The notes beneath the pieces were generated by a model. The model worked only from the letters and a program-made list of their open reading frames with translations. It was not told the origin of the DNA and did no database searches. DNA of 64,000 nt from Gammaproteobacteria bacterium UBA5078 (GTDB lineage: Bacteria; Pseudomonadota; Gammaproteobacteria; Pseudomonadales; Pseudohongiellaceae), in assembly GCA_002416505.1 (NCBI GenBank), contig DIAM01000002.1, forward strand, positions 33,392 to 97,391, given 5' to 3'. Made by a program: the position numbers and the translations under genes. This document shows, piece by piece, positions 1-8,711 of the stretch (the stretch's first letter is position 1; every line of letters begins with the position of its first letter).

Positions 1-1114
1 TATAGATCATTTCCGCCGAGGAAATATTGAAAGGCCCAACCGCATCGCCATTGTCGAGTGTGACCGTGGTAGGCAGATCCCCCACCGTAAGTACCTCGGC
101 CGCCAAAGGTTGGCCGCGACCATTCAACTCGAGTGCCGAGATGAAGACACGGGTATTCGGGTCTAAGTCCAGGCCCGCTGCGATAGAGACCTCCACATCG
201 ATGCGAGGACCATCTCCAGCCACCGCTTCTTGACGATCCGTCGCCGTCATCTGCTGCTGGGCATTGGCGATCATGCCTTGCAACAACTGCGCCTCTTCGC
301 CAGGAGGGGTCAGCTGCAACATCCTACGCCAATAGGTAATAGCGGACTGGTAATCTGCGCGCTGCTCGGCGTCCATTCCTAGAATCTGCAGAATCAACAA
401 TTGATTAGGATCCAGCCTTTGAGTCTGGTCGATGATGCCCTGCACCTTCTCGGTCAGCTGCTGTTCGGCCAACATGTATTCGAGGAAGGCGTACTGGCTC
501 ATCACGACCACTCGGTCTTGCGGCTCCTCGATATACTCTCCGGCCCGTTCCAGCGCCATAGAGGCCTGCGGGAACTGGCCAAGATTGACGAGATTCTGCG
601 CCATGAAATACCAGGCCCAGCCATTCTCCCTGTCGCTCTCGATGATCTCGCCGAGACTGAAGACTAGGTCACGCGCTTCCTGTGGATTGTCGACACTATC
701 GCGGGTGCGCTCGTATAACTGGGCGAGTGCCAACTCATCTTGGAAGCCCCAGGTACGATACAAGACGACACTCAGCGGCACGATAATCAGCAGCAGGGCT
801 AGCGGCACTAGTCGTGATGCACTGCGCCAACTGCCGTCTTGCTGCCGTTCCTGCGCGGAGGCGGCTGACGTGGATTCCACGTCGCTCAATAGGCTGCGTT
901 CTAACTCATGCTGGAGTGCGTCGAAATTCTCCTGCTCCAGATTACCCAGAGCCAAATCGGCCTCGAGCTCCGACATGCGTTCTTTGAAGATCAGCAGGTT
1001 GGTGCGCTCTCGGCGAGCGCGGGAAGAGTCACCACTCTGACTAAATTTCCACAGTGGTATTAGAATGAATGATGCCGCTAAAATCAGCAGCGCTGCAGCG
1101 AAGTACCAGAACAA
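1..1114 (-). CDS. ccmI: Cytochrome c maturation protein CcmI (CycH-like), 3'-truncated by the window edge
   Basis: 371 codons are visible and no stop is reached. CcmI holds apocytochrome c in the periplasm and hands it to the CcmF/H heme ligation complex. The protein opens with a membrane segment (residues 2-20, FWYFAAALLILAASF), a charged cytoplasmic loop, a second membrane segment near residues 101-121, then a helical TPR-type region, and a beta-rich C-terminal part with FISALELNGRGQPLAAEV, typical of CcmI. The chosen start is TTG at 1114, preceded by AGGGGG at about 5 bases; no ATG fits. It is the last gene of the leftward ccmABCDEFGHI operon. The family assignment rests on topology and operon position. 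Confidence 0.88.
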   Translation of the reverse strand, partial: MFWYFAAALLILAASFILIPLWKFSQSGDSSRARRERTNLLIFKERMSELEADLALGNLEQENFDALQHELERSLLSDVESTSAASAQERQQDGSWRSASRLVPLALLLIIVPLSVVLYRTWGFQDELALAQLYERTRDSVDNPQEARDLVFSLGEIIESDRENGWAWYFMAQNLVNLGQFPQASMALERAGEYIEEPQDRVVVMSQYAFLEYMLAEQQLTEKVQGIIDQTQRLDPNQLLILQILGMDAEQRADYQSAITYWRRMLQLTPPGEEAQLLQGMIANAQQQMTATDRQEAVAGDGPRIDVEVSIAAGLDLDPNTRVFISALELNGRGQPLAAEVLTVGDLPTTVTLDNGDAVGPFNISSAEMIY

Positions 1115-1204
1115 AAGACCCCCTGAACTCGCCGGTCGGTGCGCGATGCGCCTGAACCGGGATACTCAATGATTGTGACGTGCGGGACAGACCGAGCCAA
1201 TAAC

Positions 1205-1723
1205 TCAGTCGCGATCCTTCACCGTGTCGAGCAGATCGCGCAAGCGTTCCTGCTCTTCTTTGTTTAAAACGACCGGCTCTTTCTCCTGTGGCTTGGCACG
1301 GCGGACGATTCCGAGAATCAACCACCCGCCCACGAGGAAAAATAGTAAGGGGCCAAACCACAGCAATATAGTCGTCCACTGCAGGCGTGGCTTGTAGAAC
1401 ACGAAGTCGCCATAGCGCTCGAACATGAACTGCTCGATCTCCTCGTCTGTCTTGCCATCGGAAATCATCAGATATATCTCGCGACGCAAATCCTCGGCCA
1501 CTCCACCATTGGAGCCGGTTAGGCTGGTGTTCTGGCACATAGGGCAGCGAAACTCGTCAGACATCCTGCGAAAGCGTTGCTGCTGTTCCTCGGTGGCGAA
1601 TTCGAAGGTATCGACGGCGGCGTGGGCGCTCATCGAGACCCCCTGCAAGCCTAAGCTTACGCCGAACAGGATTAGGAGTGACAGCGCTGCGGCGCTCACG
1701 CCGAATAGTGACTTGATCATCAC
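1205..1723 (-). CDS. ccmH: Cytochrome c maturation protein CcmH
   Basis: 172 residues. CcmH is the membrane-anchored thiol oxidoreductase that reduces the CXXCH cysteines of apocytochrome c before heme ligation. An N-terminal signal/anchor (residues 3-36) ends at SAHA. The redox motif RCPMCQN follows near residue 60, with the family pattern SN..VAEDLR downstream, and a C-terminal membrane helix (about 118-140) precedes a charged tail. This is the short CcmH form; the TPR half is the separate ccmI. The start overlaps the end of ccmG by 4 bases (ATGA), implying translational coupling. The PM between the two cysteines differs from the LV common in enterics. Confidence 0.95.
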   Translation of the reverse strand: MMIKSLFGVSAAALSLLILFGVSLGLQGVSMSAHAAVDTFEFATEEQQQRFRRMSDEFRCPMCQNTSLTGSNGGVAEDLRREIYLMISDGKTDEEIEQFMFERYGDFVFYKPRLQWTTILLWFGPLLFFLVGGWLILGIVRRAKPQEKEPVVLNKEEQERLRDLLDTVKDRD

Positions 1724-2262
1724 TGTCTGGACTCCGCCTTCACCGCCGCTATCGCCGGCATGATCTCGTCTTCCCAGGTCTCATAGTCAATGACCCCGAT
1801 GTGCTTATAGCGGATCACCCCATTGCCGTCGACAACAAAGGTCTCCGGTGCCCCATAAACGCCGAGGTCGATACCAAGCCGGCCGCTCTCATCCAAGATG
1901 CTGAACTCGAAGGGAGAACCATTATCCTCCAGCCACAACTGCGCTAGATTTAATTTGTCTTTGTAGTTCACTCCGACGATCGGCACGAGATCATCGCGCG
2001 CCGCGGCCATCAGGATAGGATTCTCTTGCAGACAAGGCAGGCAATAGCTGCCCCAGATGTTCAACAGAAACGGTTCATCGGGAAGATCCGCCTTGCCTAA
2101 CACCCTGTCGCCCAACTCGACGGTCCGCAGTGAGAACTCCGGCAAGGGCTTGTCGATCAACACCGATGGCAGCGTGCGCGGATCTAGGTATAGACCACGC
2201 CACAGCATCACCGCGAGTGCGAGGAATACGATAACCGGAATAAACAGTTTTAATCTGGGCAT
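1720..2262 (-). CDS. ccmG: Thiol:disulfide interchange protein CcmG/DsbE
   Basis: 180 residues. CcmG is a periplasmic, membrane-tethered thioredoxin that passes reducing power to CcmH and apocytochrome c. One N-terminal membrane segment (residues 6-24) is followed by a thioredoxin fold with the active site CLPC (WGSYCLPCLQENP, about residues 71-84) and the cis-proline stretch GVYGAPETFVVD that is diagnostic for CcmG. The usual WASWC is WGSYC here. It lies between ccmF and ccmH and is coupled to ccmH by a 4-base overlap. The identification is firm. Confidence 0.96.
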   Translation of the reverse strand: MPRLKLFIPVIVFLALAVMLWRGLYLDPRTLPSVLIDKPLPEFSLRTVELGDRVLGKADLPDEPFLLNIWGSYCLPCLQENPILMAAARDDLVPIVGVNYKDKLNLAQLWLEDNGSPFEFSILDESGRLGIDLGVYGAPETFVVDGNGVIRYKHIGVIDYETWEDEIMPAIAAVKAESRQ

Positions 2263-2282
2263 ATTCTATCCTTCACTTTCGA

Positions 2283-4277
2283 TTATGAAGAAACCGGCTG
2301 CATAGTCTTGTCGCTCGCAGCCTCTCTCTCTAAGGTCTTCGTCTTCAGGCGGCGGTAGCGCTTATCTGTCACCGCGACAATTGCGCCCATCGCCATGAGA
2401 ATCGCGCCTAACCAAACCCAACGCACGAATGGCTTGATGTACAAGGACATAGACCATGCCCCGGAGTCGCGCTCCTCGCCGAGGGTAATGAACAGGTCAC
2501 GCGTAAAGCCTGCATCGATCGCCATCTCGGTAGAGGGTGTGCGACTCGCGGTATAGATGCGCTTCTCCGGATGCAACTCGCGCACGAAGGCGCCATCACG
2601 CAGCACCTGGAAGGTAGCACGCTCCGCCTCGAAGTTAGGACCGGATAGATGCTCCGTGCCTTCGAACAGGAATTCGTACTGCCCCAATTCGACCGACTGA
2701 CCGGGGCTGAGCAACACGCTCTTCTCTATGCTGTAGATACTCGTGAGACCTGACCCCAACAAGATCACCGCGAAACCGAAGTGCGCGATCTGCATGCCGT
2801 AATAGCTCACCGCCAATGACTTCATGCCCGCGAGCAGGCTCGGCTTATTCGCAGACTTCAAGCGTATATCCTGCAGGATTCCGAGGACGACCCAGAGGCC
2901 GAGCGCGGTGGCGAATGTGGCGCCGAAGGAGAACTCTAGGGTCAATGCCAGCGGCAGTACAAGGCCTAGCACCAGCGCCGCGATCGCCACCACCAGCAAT
3001 TGTTTCTTGAGATAAGCCAAGGAGGTCTTCTTCCAGCGGCTCACCGAACCGAGCCCTAGGAAGATCACCAGTATCGACATCAGAGGCACGAAGACAATAT
3101 TAAAATAGGGCGGGCCTACGGAGATCAGTTCGCCACCGGAGACTGCCTGATACACCATCGGATAGAGTGTGCCTAGGAGAATCGCTGCACTAGCGACCAC
3201 TAGGATAATATTGTTGATCAGCAGGAATACCTCGCGCGATACCGCCGCGAAGCCAAACTCGCTCTTCATCAGAGGCGCACGGAACGCGAATAACAGCAGC
3301 GAGCCCCCAATCACGAAGCCGAGGAAACCGAGGATATAGATGCCACGGGTCGGGTCGCTGGCGAAGGCGTGCACCGAGGTCAACAGCCCCGAGCGGGTAA
3401 TGAATGTGCCCAACAGGCTCGCCGCGAAGGCCATGATGGACAGCAGCACCGTCCAACTCTTGAACACCCCGCGCTTCTCGGTGACCGCCAAGGAGTGAAT
3501 CAGAGCGGTGCCAATCAGCCAGTTAATCATCGGCGGGTTCTCGACGGGATCCCACGCCCACCAGCCGCCCCAGCCAAGCTCGTAATAGGCCCACCACGAG
3601 CCCAGCGCGATGCCGATCGTGAGAATTGCCCACGCGGCATTCGCCCAGGGACGCGACCAGCGCGCCCATGCCGAGTCGAGACGCCCACTGATCAGGGCCG
3701 CGATGGCGAAGGCGAATACTACGGAGAAACCCACATAGCCCATATACAGAGAGGGCGGGTGAATAATGAAACCGAAATCCTGCAGCGCCGAGTTCAGGTC
3801 TGCGCCGTCCGCCGGCGACATTGGCAATACGCGATCGAAGGGATTCGAGGTCGCGATCATGAACATCGTGTAGCCGGCGCCGATAAGGCCCATGATGCTG
3901 AGCACACGGGCCACGAAATCGTCCGGCATCGCCTTACTGAAGATGCACACTGCCAGCATCCAACCGGAGAGCATCCAGGTCCAGAACAGGAAGGAGCCCT
4001 CGTGCCCACCCCAGACCGCGGTGATCTTATATTGCAGGGGCAGCAGGCTATTGGAATGCTGGGCGACGAACATCACCGAGAAGTCGTCCGTTACGAAGCT
4101 ATAACCGAGCACCAGCAGACACAGGGTGAGGAATACGAAAAAGCCGGTCGCTAAGGGCCGCGCAAGACCGATCCAGAGCCGATTACCCGTAGAGGCACCG
4201 ATTAGAGGAATAGTGCCCAGCACAGCCGCTAGGCAGAAGGCGAGTATGAGCGAAAACTGTCCTAGTTCAGGAACCAC
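2283..4277 (-). CDS. ccmF: Heme lyase subunit CcmF
   Basis: 664 residues, the usual family size. CcmF is the polytopic core of the System I heme ligase that receives heme from holo-CcmE and attaches it to apocytochrome c. Many membrane helices are evident. The tryptophan-rich WWD segment lies near residues 233-250 and reads WGGWWAWDPVENPP, followed by ALIHSLAVTEKRG, both signatures of the family. The segment deviates from the common WWFWDPVENASFMPWL (A for F, PPMINWL for ASFMPWL). A large periplasmic loop lies near residues 515-610. The start overlaps the end of ccmE by 11 bases. Confidence 0.97.
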   Translation of the reverse strand: MVPELGQFSLILAFCLAAVLGTIPLIGASTGNRLWIGLARPLATGFFVFLTLCLLVLGYSFVTDDFSVMFVAQHSNSLLPLQYKITAVWGGHEGSFLFWTWMLSGWMLAVCIFSKAMPDDFVARVLSIMGLIGAGYTMFMIATSNPFDRVLPMSPADGADLNSALQDFGFIIHPPSLYMGYVGFSVVFAFAIAALISGRLDSAWARWSRPWANAAWAILTIGIALGSWWAYYELGWGGWWAWDPVENPPMINWLIGTALIHSLAVTEKRGVFKSWTVLLSIMAFAASLLGTFITRSGLLTSVHAFASDPTRGIYILGFLGFVIGGSLLLFAFRAPLMKSEFGFAAVSREVFLLINNIILVVASAAILLGTLYPMVYQAVSGGELISVGPPYFNIVFVPLMSILVIFLGLGSVSRWKKTSLAYLKKQLLVVAIAALVLGLVLPLALTLEFSFGATFATALGLWVVLGILQDIRLKSANKPSLLAGMKSLAVSYYGMQIAHFGFAVILLGSGLTSIYSIEKSVLLSPGQSVELGQYEFLFEGTEHLSGPNFEAERATFQVLRDGAFVRELHPEKRIYTASRTPSTEMAIDAGFTRDLFITLGEERDSGAWSMSLYIKPFVRWVWLGAILMAMGAIVAVTDKRYRRLKTKTLEREAASDKTMQPVSS

Positions 4278-4740
4278 TTGGACCTCCTTCTGTCGCCATC
4301 TCGGTCAGGTTGCGGTCACGCTCCGCAGCATCTAGCGCTGCCTTCACTTCCACAGACATATAATTCTCATCGTGTTTGGCCAACACGCGGCTAGCCTCGA
4401 AAACACCATTGGCTACCATGCCCTCGGCGACAACCCCCTGCCCCTCACGGAACAGATCGGGCAGTATGCCGTCATAGCGCACGAGCAAGTCATGGCTATA
4501 GTCGGTCGTGATAAACTCGACATGGAGGGAGTCTTGGCTCTTGGCTACAGAGCCCTCTTTCACCATGCCCCCGATGCGAATGCGTTGGCCGTTATTCACC
4601 TCGCCCGCCGCGATCTGGGAGGGGGTGAAAAAAAGATCGATGGCATTGCTCAGTGCGTACAAAGATAGACCGATCGCGACACCTAAACCGGTGGCAATAA
4701 ACGCGATGATCGTAAGCTTCTTGCGACGATGCGGTTTCAT
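4267..4740 (-). CDS. ccmE: Heme chaperone CcmE
   Basis: 157 residues. CcmE carries heme covalently in the periplasm between CcmC and CcmF. A short basic N-terminus (MKPHRRKK) and one membrane anchor (residues 10-30) precede an OB-fold domain. The heme-binding histidine lies in LAKHDENYM (about residue 125), the conserved H-D-E-N-Y motif. The tail is acidic and low complexity. The ATG overlaps the stop of ccmD by 4 bases, so the operon is tightly coupled. Confidence 0.97.
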   Translation of the reverse strand: MKPHRRKKLTIIAFIATGLGVAIGLSLYALSNAIDLFFTPSQIAAGEVNNGQRIRIGGMVKEGSVAKSQDSLHVEFITTDYSHDLLVRYDGILPDLFREGQGVVAEGMVANGVFEASRVLAKHDENYMSVEVKAALDAAERDRNLTEMATEGGPSGS

Positions 4741-4979
4741 GACGATTCCTCTGAGGCGCTTTCGCGCTCCTGCTCAACTGCCGTATTTTTCGCTAACTGC
4801 GCGTCACGCAAGGCCCTATTGCGTTGTTCGCGGATGAATTGTCGGCGCTGAACCCGCGGCAGAAACAGGTTCACAAAGATAAAAATGCTAAATAGCCCAT
4901 ACACAGACCAGACATGGAAGGTATATTTTCCCATCTGCAGAAATTCGGCCACACTATTGAATTGAATTTGCTCGAACAT
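4737..4979 (-). CDS. ccmD: Heme exporter accessory protein CcmD
   Basis: 80 residues. CcmD is a small single-span membrane protein needed to release holo-CcmE from the CcmABC complex. The sequence shows the family pattern of a membrane helix carrying HVWSVYGLFSIFIFVNLFL (about residues 22-40), followed by a strongly basic cytoplasmic stretch (PRVQRRQFIREQRNR) and an acidic tail. It lies between ccmC and ccmE. Sequence conservation is low in this family, so position and topology carry much of the weight. Confidence 0.9.
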   Translation of the reverse strand: MFEQIQFNSVAEFLQMGKYTFHVWSVYGLFSIFIFVNLFLPRVQRRQFIREQRNRALRDAQLAKNTAVEQERESASEESS

Positions 4980-4988
4980 CTTACCCCT

Positions 4989-5735
4989 TTAGACCTGTTC
5001 TTTCGCGACGATATCCACGACCCACTGCGAACGCCGCTCGCGTTGCAGGATCTCGTTGCGAGTCGACAGGATTAAGCTAATTACGAAGAAGATATACACC
5101 GCGAAGATCATGATGACCAAGGGCACCCATATCTCGGGGCCAAAGGCGCTGTTCTCATCCATCGAGAAGTCGCTGGATGGCTGGTGTAGCGTGTTCCACC
5201 ACTCCACCGAATACTTGATGATCGGCACGTTAATGGCGCCGACGATCGCGAGCAATGCGCAGGCCTTAGCCGCCGCATCGGGGCTCTCGATGGCCGAGCG
5301 CAGGGCGATCACCCCAATCAATAGGAAGAACTGGATCAACATCGAGGTCAGGCGCGCGTCCCATGCCCACCAGGTGCCCCAGATAGGCTGCCCCCAGATC
5401 GCGCCGGTAGCCAAGGCCACAGCCGTAAACCATGCGCCAATAGGCGCCGCACACTTGGCGACCATGTCCGCCAGCTTCATCTTCCACACCAGTGTGATGA
5501 CGCCGGCGACCGCCATGAGGGGGAAACAGGCCAGTGAGATGCTCGCCACCGGCACGTGCACATACATTATGCGAATGGTATCGCCCTGTTGATAGTCCTG
5601 GGGCACGAACAATAGCGCCCAGAGGATGCCGACACTCATGAGCACCGTCATCAATACGAGCAGCCAAGGCAACCACTTGCCCGACATCTCATAGAACCAC
5701 TTGGGCGAACCAAGTCTAAAAAACCATTGCCACAT
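4989..5735 (-). CDS. ccmC: Heme handling protein CcmC
   Basis: 248 residues. CcmC presents heme to CcmE in the periplasm. Six membrane helices are apparent. The tryptophan-rich WWD signature reads WGTWWAWDARLTSML (about residues 118-132), closely matching the family, and histidines in the flanking periplasmic loops (MYVHVPVAS near 58-66; NTLHQPSSDF near 183-192) are the expected heme ligands. It is followed 9 bases later by ccmD. Confidence 0.97.
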   Translation of the reverse strand: MWQWFFRLGSPKWFYEMSGKWLPWLLVLMTVLMSVGILWALLFVPQDYQQGDTIRIMYVHVPVASISLACFPLMAVAGVITLVWKMKLADMVAKCAAPIGAWFTAVALATGAIWGQPIWGTWWAWDARLTSMLIQFFLLIGVIALRSAIESPDAAAKACALLAIVGAINVPIIKYSVEWWNTLHQPSSDFSMDENSAFGPEIWVPLVIMIFAVYIFFVISLILSTRNEILQRERRSQWVVDIVAKEQV

Positions 5736-5864
5736 GTCTACTCTCTCAATGGTGCGGGCGATTCTTTGTCACCTAACACTTATCCGTCGTTGCGGGCCCG
5801 AATATAGCACGTGGCATTCACCGCCTCGTGTTACGTTTTGTAATAACTCTGAGCGCCAAACGCC

Positions 5865-6602
5865 CTAATTCACACTGATTTTCAAAGCCGCCGCGCTGGC
5901 CAGTGGTGCGAGGCTCAAGGACAGGGCTAGCAAGGCTCCCAGCAGGGCGTAGTGCATCCCCAATGGTACCCCAAGACTCGCGTCCACGACCGCTTTTGCA
6001 CCAATTATAAGCACCGGCACAGTAAGGGGTAAAACGATAACCGCAAGTATTAGCCCGCGACTGCCTAAACCGACGGTGAGCGCCACACCGATTGCCCCGA
6101 ACAGACTCAAGACCGGCGTTCCCAGCAATAATGTCAACACCAGCGTCCAATAAGCATCGGCGGGCAGATACAGCATATAGGCCAATAGTGGGGAAAGCAG
6201 GACCACGGGCAGCCCGCTGATCAGCCAATGGCTAATATTCTTCGCCAGCACCATGAAGTACAGGGGCTGGGGCGAGAGTAGCAATTGCTCAAGGGAGCCA
6301 TCCTCGTAGTCGGCGCGAAACAGGTTGTCTAGGGAGAGCATCGAGGCCAGTAAGGCCGAGACCCAGACGGCGCCCGCCGCGATGCGCGTTAGCTCCTGAG
6401 GGTCCGACGACACGCCTAGGGGAAACAGGGACACCACGATTAGGAAGAACATCAGCGGGTTGAGCAGGTCATTGCGGCGCTTCAAGGCGATGAGCAGATC
6501 GCGCTTGAGGGTGGCCTTGAAGGCCGAGAACGTGCTCACCTGAGCAAGCGGCGCTCGGCCCTGAGGCTGTGAAATATTGACTGTATTGGCTGTATCGCTC
6601 AT
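5865..6602 (-). CDS. ccmB: Heme ABC exporter permease CcmB
   Basis: 245 residues. CcmB is the membrane subunit partnering CcmA in the ABC complex that, with CcmCD, drives release of heme-loaded CcmE. Six hydrophobic helices are visible after a short N-terminal cytoplasmic segment. Family-typical stretches include KRDLLIALKRR (about 32-42), NPLMFFLIVVSLFPLGV (about 47-63) and DYEDGSLEQLLLSP (about 97-110). The 128-base gap to ccmC is the widest in the operon. Start ATG at 6602, 28 bases after the end of ccmA. Confidence 0.95.
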   Translation of the reverse strand: MSDTANTVNISQPQGRAPLAQVSTFSAFKATLKRDLLIALKRRNDLLNPLMFFLIVVSLFPLGVSSDPQELTRIAAGAVWVSALLASMLSLDNLFRADYEDGSLEQLLLSPQPLYFMVLAKNISHWLISGLPVVLLSPLLAYMLYLPADAYWTLVLTLLLGTPVLSLFGAIGVALTVGLGSRGLILAVIVLPLTVPVLIIGAKAVVDASLGVPLGMHYALLGALLALSLSLAPLASAAALKISVN

Positions 6603-6630
6603 TGCTACAGCGCCGCTAGTGGCGACGACC

Positions 6631-7299
6631 TCATTTATCTAGATTCAAGCGCCGCAAGGGACAGGGCACATCTAAGTGATGGTGTGTCGTCACGAGTACC
6701 GCGCCGCCCTTGGCCACATGGGCGGCCAATAGGTTCTCCAATATCTTCACGCCACGCACATCGAGAGTGGTAAAGGGCTCATCGAGCACCCACAGACGCG
6801 CCGGGCTAAGCAGGAGCCTGGCCAGGGACACACGCTGCTGTTGTCCCGCCGACATATTACGACAGCTGATGTCCGCATAGCCCATAAGACCTACGGCCTC
6901 AAGGGCTGCGTCGATATCTTGATCGGTTTTAGGGGCGTGTAATGCGGCACTCCAACGCAGGTTCTCGCGGGCCGTGAGGATCTTATTCACCCCTACCCGA
7001 TGCCCGAGGTAGAGCAGCGAGGCCAAGAAGGTCTCGCGATCCTCGTCGATTGCGACGCCCTCCCAGAACAACTCTCCCTCGTAGCTACTATTGAGCCCGC
7101 ACAGGATGCGCAGCAGAGTCGTCTTGCCGCTGCCATTGCTACCCTGCACTTGCAGGAGTTCGCCCGCATGGAGGCTAAATTCGAGGTTATCGAACAGTAC
7201 CCGTTCATCGCGCTCACAGAACAAAGCACGGGCCTGGAGCAGGACTGGCGCCACGGGAGCTTGCGAGGAGTGGGAACTGACGGAGTTGCTGGCAGCCAT
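6631..7299 (-). CDS. ccmA: Heme ABC exporter ATP-binding protein CcmA
   Basis: 222 residues from the preferred ATG at 7299. The reading frame is open to 7428, but the extra N-terminus has no family resemblance, and 7320 (GTG) is another option; none has a strong ribosome site. CcmA is the ATPase of the CcmAB transporter. Walker A is GSNGSGKTT, the signature is MSAGQQQRVSLARLLL and Walker B is LWVLDEPFTTLD, with the switch histidine in VTTHHHLD. It is the first gene of the ccm operon, which follows the DUF2802 gene as in pseudomonads. Confidence 0.93.
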   Translation of the reverse strand: MAASNSVSSHSSQAPVAPVLLQARALFCERDERVLFDNLEFSLHAGELLQVQGSNGSGKTTLLRILCGLNSSYEGELFWEGVAIDEDRETFLASLLYLGHRVGVNKILTARENLRWSAALHAPKTDQDIDAALEAVGLMGYADISCRNMSAGQQQRVSLARLLLSPARLWVLDEPFTTLDVRGVKILENLLAAHVAKGGAVLVTTHHHLDVPCPLRRLNLDK

Positions 7300-7450
7300 A
7301 GAGGTTCTAAAGATGTCCACGTAAACGCGATATCTGGGTGAATGAGGTGCTAGAAAGCTGGCCGAAGTATAACCGAGTATTGCGCTGAATGCTTTCGTTG
7401 AGGAGTGGAACACATGGCTAGACGCCATTGGAAGGCGAAGAGCGAAGAAG

Positions 7451-7497
7451 TTGTGGGAGCGCCTGCCCTCGCAAGGGGGGCTTGCCCGCTTCCACCA
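7451..7497. repeat. REP-like palindromic element
   Basis: Between ccmA and the DUF2802 gene. The ends GTGGGAGCG and CGCTTCCAC pair at 8 of 9 positions, and an inner hairpin CCCTCGCAAGGG lies between them. The same GGAGCGC-TGCCCTCG-AAGGGG pattern recurs at 35797-35820. The motif resembles the GTAGGAGCGGGC REP family of pseudomonads, which is mobilised by RAYT transposases (family knowledge). No transposase is nearby. It may also stop transcription after the DUF2802 gene. Confidence 0.6.
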
Positions 7498-7511
7498 ATC
7501 TAAAGCTTATC

Positions 7512-7922
7512 TTAGGCGGCGCTGCGCCCCGCCGGCTTTGAGCGCGAGTGCATGAGGGTCAGCAGGGTGGCCTCGGCCTTGGACAGGCCACAGGTCGCAA
7601 CCAATTCCTCGGCGGCGGCGCCCATCTTCACGAGCTTATTGGCATGGGAGATCGCGATGTCACCGACATCCTTGTACTCCAGGTCTTCTTGTCGACGCTC
7701 GGTGCTCTGCAGACGATCCTGAACAAGCTTCACGCGCTTGCCAAGCCCGATCGCACCGCGACCCACCGCCGTAATCTCGCCGCGCAGGGCGCTCATGTCG
7801 GCGTCCAATTGCGCCTGCAGGCGCTCCACCTTACGCAGCACATGCACGCTCGTAGCGAGCATGCAGCCGCATAGCATCACGACAAAGGTCACGCTGATAA
7901 TTAGGGCTGGTGTCAACAACAT
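7512..7922 (-). CDS. DUF2802 family membrane-anchored protein
   Basis: 136 residues. An N-terminal membrane helix (residues 5-27, LIISVTFVVMLCGCMLATSV) is followed by a long coiled coil (about 30-95) and a C-terminal helical segment, VATCGLSKAEATLLTLMHS, characteristic of the DUF2802 proteins at the end of the che/mot block in pseudomonads. Function is not established. Here it directly follows fliA with a 50-base gap, and the usual cheYZAB-motCD-cheW genes are missing between them. The family call rests on the C-terminal motif and position. Confidence 0.75.
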   Translation of the reverse strand: MLLTPALIISVTFVVMLCGCMLATSVHVLRKVERLQAQLDADMSALRGEITAVGRGAIGLGKRVKLVQDRLQSTERRQEDLEYKDVGDIAISHANKLVKMGAAAEELVATCGLSKAEATLLTLMHSRSKPAGRSAA

Positions 7923-7972
7923 GGTCGCTCCTTAAGTGCGCGGGCCCGGCTCGGAGCCAGGCGAAAATCTCA

Positions 7973-8707
7973 TTAATTCCAATCCGCCAGACGTGCGCGC
8001 AGGCGCAGGGCGGCTTGAGTGTGTATCTGGCTAACGCGCGATTCACTCACGCCGATCACCTGACCGATCTCTTTCAGGTTCAATTCTTCGTCGTAGTACA
8101 GTGACAGGACTAATTGTTCGCGTTCGGGCAGCCCTGCGATAGCATCGGCCAATTGCGACTTGAAGTCGTCACTCTGCAAGCCATCCAGAGGATTGGGCAT
8201 CTCCCCCGCCACTCTCTCCATGGCCGAGTCGTCGCCCTCCAACATATCGTCGAAGCTAAATAGGCGACTGCCAGAGGCGTCCTGCAAGATGGCGTGGTAA
8301 TCCTCAAGTGGCATGTCGAGTTCGGCGGCAACATCCACGTCTTTCGCATCCGTGCCGGTGCGCATCTCGATAGTCTTGATGGCCTCGGCGACTTTACGCG
8401 ACTTCCGGTGCACCGAGCGCGGCGCCCAATCGCCCTTGCGAATCTCGTCTAGCATGGCGCCGCGTATGCGAATGCCGGCATAGGTTTCGAAGCTCGCGCC
8501 CTTGGTCAGGTCATATTTTTTCGCGGCCTCTAACAGACCGATCATGCCTGATTGAACCAAGTCATCGAGCTGCACACTGGAGGGCATCCGCAACAGCAGA
8601 TGATGCGCAATACGCTTCACGAGCGGCGCATACTGCAACACGATGTCATTCATGCTGTCTGTCTGCACTTCGCTATACAGCAACGCACCGCTTGTGGATG
8701 TGACCAT
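7973..8707 (-). CDS. fliA: Flagellar sigma-28 factor FliA
   Basis: 244 residues. FliA directs RNA polymerase to late flagellar promoters. Region 2 is present (YAPLVKRIAHHLL, then LDDLVQSGMIGLLEAAKKYD, about residues 26-68), with RIRGAMLDEIRKGDWAPRSV typical of FliA. Region 4 ends with LNLKEIGQVIGVSESRVSQI, the -35 recognition helix (about 210-230). It starts 4 bases after fleN. A FliA-type promoter is seen in this same window upstream of motY (44634-44660). Confidence 0.97.
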   Translation of the reverse strand: MVTSTSGALLYSEVQTDSMNDIVLQYAPLVKRIAHHLLLRMPSSVQLDDLVQSGMIGLLEAAKKYDLTKGASFETYAGIRIRGAMLDEIRKGDWAPRSVHRKSRKVAEAIKTIEMRTGTDAKDVDVAAELDMPLEDYHAILQDASGSRLFSFDDMLEGDDSAMERVAGEMPNPLDGLQSDDFKSQLADAIAGLPEREQLVLSLYYDEELNLKEIGQVIGVSESRVSQIHTQAALRLRARLADWN

Positions 8708-8711
8708 GTGT

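Noticed and set aside
3369..4154. 261-codon open frame on the plus strand
   Set aside because: Antisense to ccmF; low-complexity Arg/His/Gln translation.
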